This document shows, piece by piece, positions 59,445 to 64,000 of a stretch of DNA of 64,000 nucleotides; the stretch's first letter is position 1, and each line of letters begins with the position of its first letter. The translations under genes and the position numbers were made by a program. The notes beneath the pieces were generated by a model. That model did not search any database. It saw nothing but the letters and a program-made list of their open reading frames with translations, and had not been told where the DNA came from. Origin of the DNA: Megalobrama amblycephala. Its lineage: Eukaryota > Chordata > Actinopteri > Cypriniformes > Xenocyprididae. The stretch spans positions 9,556,123 to 9,620,122 of the forward strand of contig NC_063053.1 of NCBI RefSeq assembly GCF_018812025.1, given 5' to 3'.

Positions 59445-62400
59445 GATTACTTTTGACCTTACTCGTTTATCACATTGAATTGAATAGGATATTATTGTAT
59501 CATATTGATATAAAAATATCAACAATAAAAAAATCCATTCTTTATCAACAACATGAAATGCATTAAACTATACATTCATTATGTCAGGTTTAATGTAATC
59601 TAATTACAAGTACTTAATTTTTGGAATCTGATTAGGTAATCCAGATGTAATCAGTTATACCACAGTTCCATGATGGGAACACATCTCCGAAAAGTCTCAA
59701 GTTAGATGCTCCCTGTAGACTGTGCACAAATACATCTGGTTGTTTTATGGAGCCACACAGATAGGATGTACAACAATAAAGAAAAGTTGGACAAATGTAT
59801 GTTTACTTGGGAACCTACAATGTGATTTTTACAATGTCTTGTTGGTCTTGGATTCTGCCGACATTTATCTCTCCAGATTTGAAGCTCTGTATTTTGGACT
59901 GTTATATAAGTCTGACTTTGAAAAGCATTGAAGTGGAACATTTCATGCTGCTTTGGAGCTTCATGGGTGTGTGGCTATAGCTTTGCAATGGGGGTACAGA
60001 AGCACTCCTGTCATAAGAAACAGCTCTAAAGGAGTGTGTAAAATGAGTGGAATGTTTTAACACTGATCTTATATTACATCATCTATTTGAAGATTAAATA
60101 TGCAGAGGAGTTGGATTTCCCTAATGGAAACTAAAGTGTAATCAGGTGGGCCCTTTCAAAACCAGAAGGTCACAGTGATTAGGCAATACTAAGTTATGAT
60201 TTCACAATTAATATTGAATTTCACTCAAAATACTATACACAAGTGGTCAGCTGCTGAATCATTCTTGTGTTTTGATATTATCTGAACTGAAAAGGAAGGT
60301 GAGTAATATAGTCTCACAAGAGTAACATATGTTCTTTATTTCTGGTAATTTTCATACCTTGGTTTGTTGTAGAAGTGGACATATGAAAGTTCATTTGGAA
60401 GTATGAGAGGTTAATAATTTTCAGATCTGCCGCAGTGACTTATTGAATATTTTCTTTAGATGTTGGTTTTGCTTCACTGGTAACGTCACTAACAATGATT
60501 TACGGATTCATAAACTATGAGTGTATAACTAAAAATCAAAAGGCGATACATGATACAGGTGTGATGCGTATAATTGTAATAATTACCGAGAGTAAAGGGA
60601 AAATAGGTCAGAGGGGGAGTGACATACAGATTACAGGGGAGGAATCAGTGTCAACTTTAGTTCTTGTTTCAACCTGCACAGTCACCCCTTAAAATCTATA
60701 AAACTTAACATGGTAAAATGGATGCTGATTAATACATGGTAATAGTATCAGCTATGATGCAAAACATACATTCAATATGCATATTTCTATTAGGTAACAA
60801 CTTTCACAATCTAGCTTAATTAATTTTCTTAATAGTTTTAATTACAGTTTGTAAAAAATTAAATAACTTATATTCAAATTGAATTTTTAAGTATAAATAT
60901 TGCAGTGTTTTTTTAATTAATATGACGTCTTTAAATAGCTTTTATAATAATAAGACAAGAATGACTTTACTATGAAACATATTTTTAGAATTTTTAGAAC
61001 TACTTTTTACAATATTTTCTCAAATAACACTAGATTGCTTTGACCAAATTACATTGTAATTTTGTCCTTGTTTATCTCATAACGCTTGTTGGCTGACTTT
61101 AGGTAGGATTATAGTTCATATCATCTCAAATCTCTCTCCAAATCACACACATCGCCTTGTGGGAACAACAAAGCAGTTTATTACTGTATAAGACCGTCAT
61201 TCTCTTGAGATTCTGACATCTCAGGGAGCAAAACAAGCAGAGATGTTTATAAATGACTTGAGAGCTGTATATCTTGGCATGTGTATTAAATATTACAGTC
61301 CAAGCAGATTCGGGGGTAAGCAGAACCATATGGGCCTCCAATCTTTTGAATTAATACTTTTTTGCTGATAGTAAGGGCATATCTGATTCAGATGTCCACA
61401 TTTTTATTCTGTTTGACACACTTCCATTTTTCTATCCTTATATCAGATGGTTTTCATAGTCCAGTTTCAGGTGTTCCCTGTTTTGATGAAAACCAGAGAT
61501 ATGTTCCACAACAACATTCACACAGCCCCAGAGCACCTTTACTGTGTTTGATATTCTGTCACATGACTTTAAATCAAAGTTTCTTTGATGAAGTCAGACA
61601 GAACAGTGTATTTTCGGCTTTTGCAGCTGTGGTGAAGCCGGACAGACCCCCCGTCACACCCCAAACACCATTTTTCCCCAAACTCCCCAAACATTTTCTC
61701 TAATCTCATTTCCTCAAATTGAGGACCGTGCAACAAAGACATCAAATGGAAAGTGGGCATCAGTTGAAAGTTGATTTTTCCTACTTCTGGTGACATGTCC
61801 TTCAGCACATTGCCAGAAAGGATGTACTTTTCTTCTTTAGAGATTTGTTTACGCGATTTGGGGGTTTCCTTTTTATTATTTTGTGGGTAGGCATCCTTTT
61901 ACATGTTTATCAACTGCTCAGATCAGTCTAATTTCAGTGTAAATGCTTGACATTAAAGAGAAGAGGATGTTGCCTAAATCAAGAATAACCAAATTAGCGG
62001 TAGTTTACTTCCAGAAAACTTGCCACTTTGGGTGATCGGGAATGTAGTTGTTTTGATGTTTTTCTCCTAAGAAAAACATGAGAGCTATCAGTATTTCTGC
62101 CATCCCAAATCTGACTTGATTATATTTGGCTTTTTCTCCATTTCAGAGGTGTTGACTTTACTTCAGGCCAGTGTTTACATGAATATTGCAGGAATTGGGT
62201 CAGATGGGGAGGGGGCTTCACACACTCTGTGAGCTTGAGATATCTGTGACCTTAGTTATTAAGTTATTCTTTATGTTATCTTAAGTAACACTGAGCACTT
62301 TTAATAAACGTGTCTGTGTGCCTTTCTGATGGCGTTTGATGGATAAAAAAAATATTAGGTTTTCCAAAGCTTCAGCTTCATGAAATTCTAGGGTGAAAAA

Positions 62401-62849
62401 ACAGAAAAACAATCTCTCCCCAAATTAAGAAGTCACCCTTGAAGCTGAGAAAATGCTGAAAGTGTTATAAATAACTGTGGCTTGCTTAGTTCTATCAGAC
62501 TTTGGCTGTTTGTTCTCCCAAAACTGAAAAAAAAAAAAAAAAAATTCTCACCATCATGTCGTTCCAAAACTGTATGACTTTCTTTCTTTGGTGGAACATA
62601 AAAGAAGATCTTGTGCACAATTACAAGCCGCTCTCTGCCCAGTAGAATGCATGTAGTGATATGGTCGCTATTTACATCTCATACTGTCTGTAAACTCTTA
62701 CGTTACCAAGGCAACAGCTGACACATTTGTATTACATTCCAAAGAGCTCTGTTCACATCAGCCCCACGGTGGAAAATGAAACCATTTTGTATTCCATTTT
62801 ACAGGACACTGGCCGCTATTAGTCATTTTCTGAAATAGTACAGAATCTA
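59445..62849. other. unassigned sequence
   Basis: AT-rich. It includes a partial TTCACCCAAAAATGA-family fragment near 62542-62616 (TCATGTCGTTCCAAAACTGT). No exon-like segment with good splice sites was recognised. Confidence 0.45.
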
Positions 62850-63720
62850 CTGATCAAAACACATGCAAAGAAGAAGCAGAAACAAGTGATAGAAGCATTG
62901 CTTACACTCATGTAAAATAATGCAATCATTAAACATTAAACAGCATATGAACCAAAACTGCCTAACATTGCAGTATGAAATGTGACGCAGGAATAGCAGG
63001 GGTGTTTCCTCTGAGGAGGCAAGGGTGGCAGTGCCTCCTCAAAAAATTGTATGAGAAAATAATCCATACTACAAAAATAAGCAATGCAAATATTACAAAA
63101 TGTGACATTAAAAGTGTATAAATTACTATTTTTTTTTCTAAAGTAACACTGTCCAACAGCGACACCAGCTGGTAAAGTTACAGTAAAAGGCTCTCTTGCT
63201 TCCCCTGAGACCATTGAGTTTTAACAGAGCCCCATAAACTGAGTGCAGTGGGTTTGATGGAGGGTAATTGAGAATGAATGGGGGAAAGTCACGTGAGAAG
63301 AGGCAATGCCTCCATCTCGCTGTGATTGAATATGATTGGTTTGTGTGATAAATCCCGCCTCTTGTTTTTGTGTCTGAATGAACAAAATTATGGCGCTAAT
63401 GGGAAGGCAATTTTTTTAGTGAGCAATCAGCTTGGTGAAATTAAAGATATACACTGCCCGGCCAAAAAAAAAAAGTTGCCTATTTTAATAGGCAAATACT
63501 TAAGAATCTATGAATGGATCATTATTACAGTGATTATGTTTATAGCATGTTATATGTTTGGCAATGGTTCTTTTAAACCTTAAAGACACTTAAATGTATA
63601 TATATATATATAAACTGTGAGGACTTCATTTCAGAACACCACTGCACGCCACTGAGGAAGAGTTATAAGTCTGTGAATTTTTGGGGGTGTTGATGCACTC
63701 GATCTACTCCATCTGTTAAG
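62850..63720 (+). repeat. second copy of the 32.9 kb repeat, interrupted
   Basis: 62850-62995 matches 33010-33155 (GCAAAGAAGAAGCAGAAACA, ATTAAACAGCATATGAACC), and 63655-63700 matches the following part (GGGGGTGTTGATG). The segment between (about 62996-63652) is extra and begins GGGGTGTTTCCTCTGAGGAG. Confidence 0.55.
62996..63652. mobile_element. insertion within the repeat copy, with a Tc1-like end fragment
   Basis: Absent from the copy at 32.9 kb. It includes GTGGCAGTGCCTCCTCAAAA near the left end and CACTGCCCGGCCAAAAAAAA at about 63451, which resembles a Tc1-like terminus. No intact coding. Confidence 0.4.
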
Positions 63721-64000
63721 CCTACATTTAAAGTTTATCTTGACAAACTTTGCTTTTATACTTTAACTTACTTATGTTCAAATTTAAAGTGCAATTCTGA
63801 ATCCTGTTTGCTACCTTTATTTAAATTCAATTTACAATTTACGTTTACATAAATGTAATTTAAAAGCTTTCTCAATTCAACTAAGAATAGTCAACAGCAT
63901 TCATAGTCAACAAAGATGTCAGTCTTATCAGGTAACAAGCAGAGCCTTGTTGGCAACAGCAGAAAAGAGAATAGGGTAAGAGCAGCTGTTTTTCAGATTC
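63721..64000. other. unassigned end of window
   Basis: AT-rich sequence without a recognisable feature. Confidence 0.5.

Overview
The window reads as vertebrate nuclear DNA from a ray-finned fish, most probably a cyprinid (zebrafish/carp group). It is AT-rich, has short coding exons with GT-AG splice sites and long introns, and is packed with small inverted-repeat DNA transposons, three Tc1-like elements and a LINE/SINE-type tail ending in (TTGAC)n. These repeat types are typical of cyprinid genomes. No bacterial genes, operons, CRISPR arrays, tRNAs or rRNAs were recognised. Family names rest on recognising motifs, not on a database search.

Left part (1-11.3 kb, + strand): the 3' half of a cGMP-dependent protein kinase gene of the PRKG2 type. 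Nine exons encode 344 residues: a linker, a complete protein kinase domain and the AGC-kinase C-terminal tail, ending in a stop at 10479. The cyclic-nucleotide-binding domains must lie upstream of base 1. Introns 2, 6, 7 and 8 carry transposon remnants. The largest is a nested pair at 8358-9500.

Middle (11.3-22 kb): mostly mobile DNA, with one weak candidate plus-strand gene (exon-like segments at 14890-14940 and 16161-16254). Elements include a 1.25 kb inverted-repeat element with an exon-like insert (13172-14419), a fold-back element (15213-15795) and a Tc1-like element with long terminal inverted repeats (18061-19568).

Centre (22-43.4 kb, - strand): a second gene, read right to left. Five exons (42637-43433, 34741-34905, 28669-28837, 27929-28056, 26656-26777) have matching splice phases. 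They encode a Ser/acid-rich region, a leucine-rich coiled-coil segment, and a conserved-looking basic C-terminal part. It looks like an uncharacterised vertebrate coiled-coil protein, possibly of the C8orf58/DUF4657 type, which is tentative. The first exon was not found.

Right part (43.4-64 kb): no convincing gene. It may be the 5' intron or upstream region of the minus-strand gene. It holds a Tc1-like element with a large internal deletion (45004-46073), a remarkable AT-rich minisatellite-bearing hAT-like element that has partly triplicated (47370-48948), a Tc1-like element with a broken transposase (57820-59442), several miniature elements, and unique blocks that could be conserved non-coding sequence.

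I found no new multi-gene system. The most unusual structures are the hAT-like minisatellite elements, their nested insertion and flank-including triplication, the long fold-back element at 40955-41739, and two inverted-repeat elements carrying exon-like segments.
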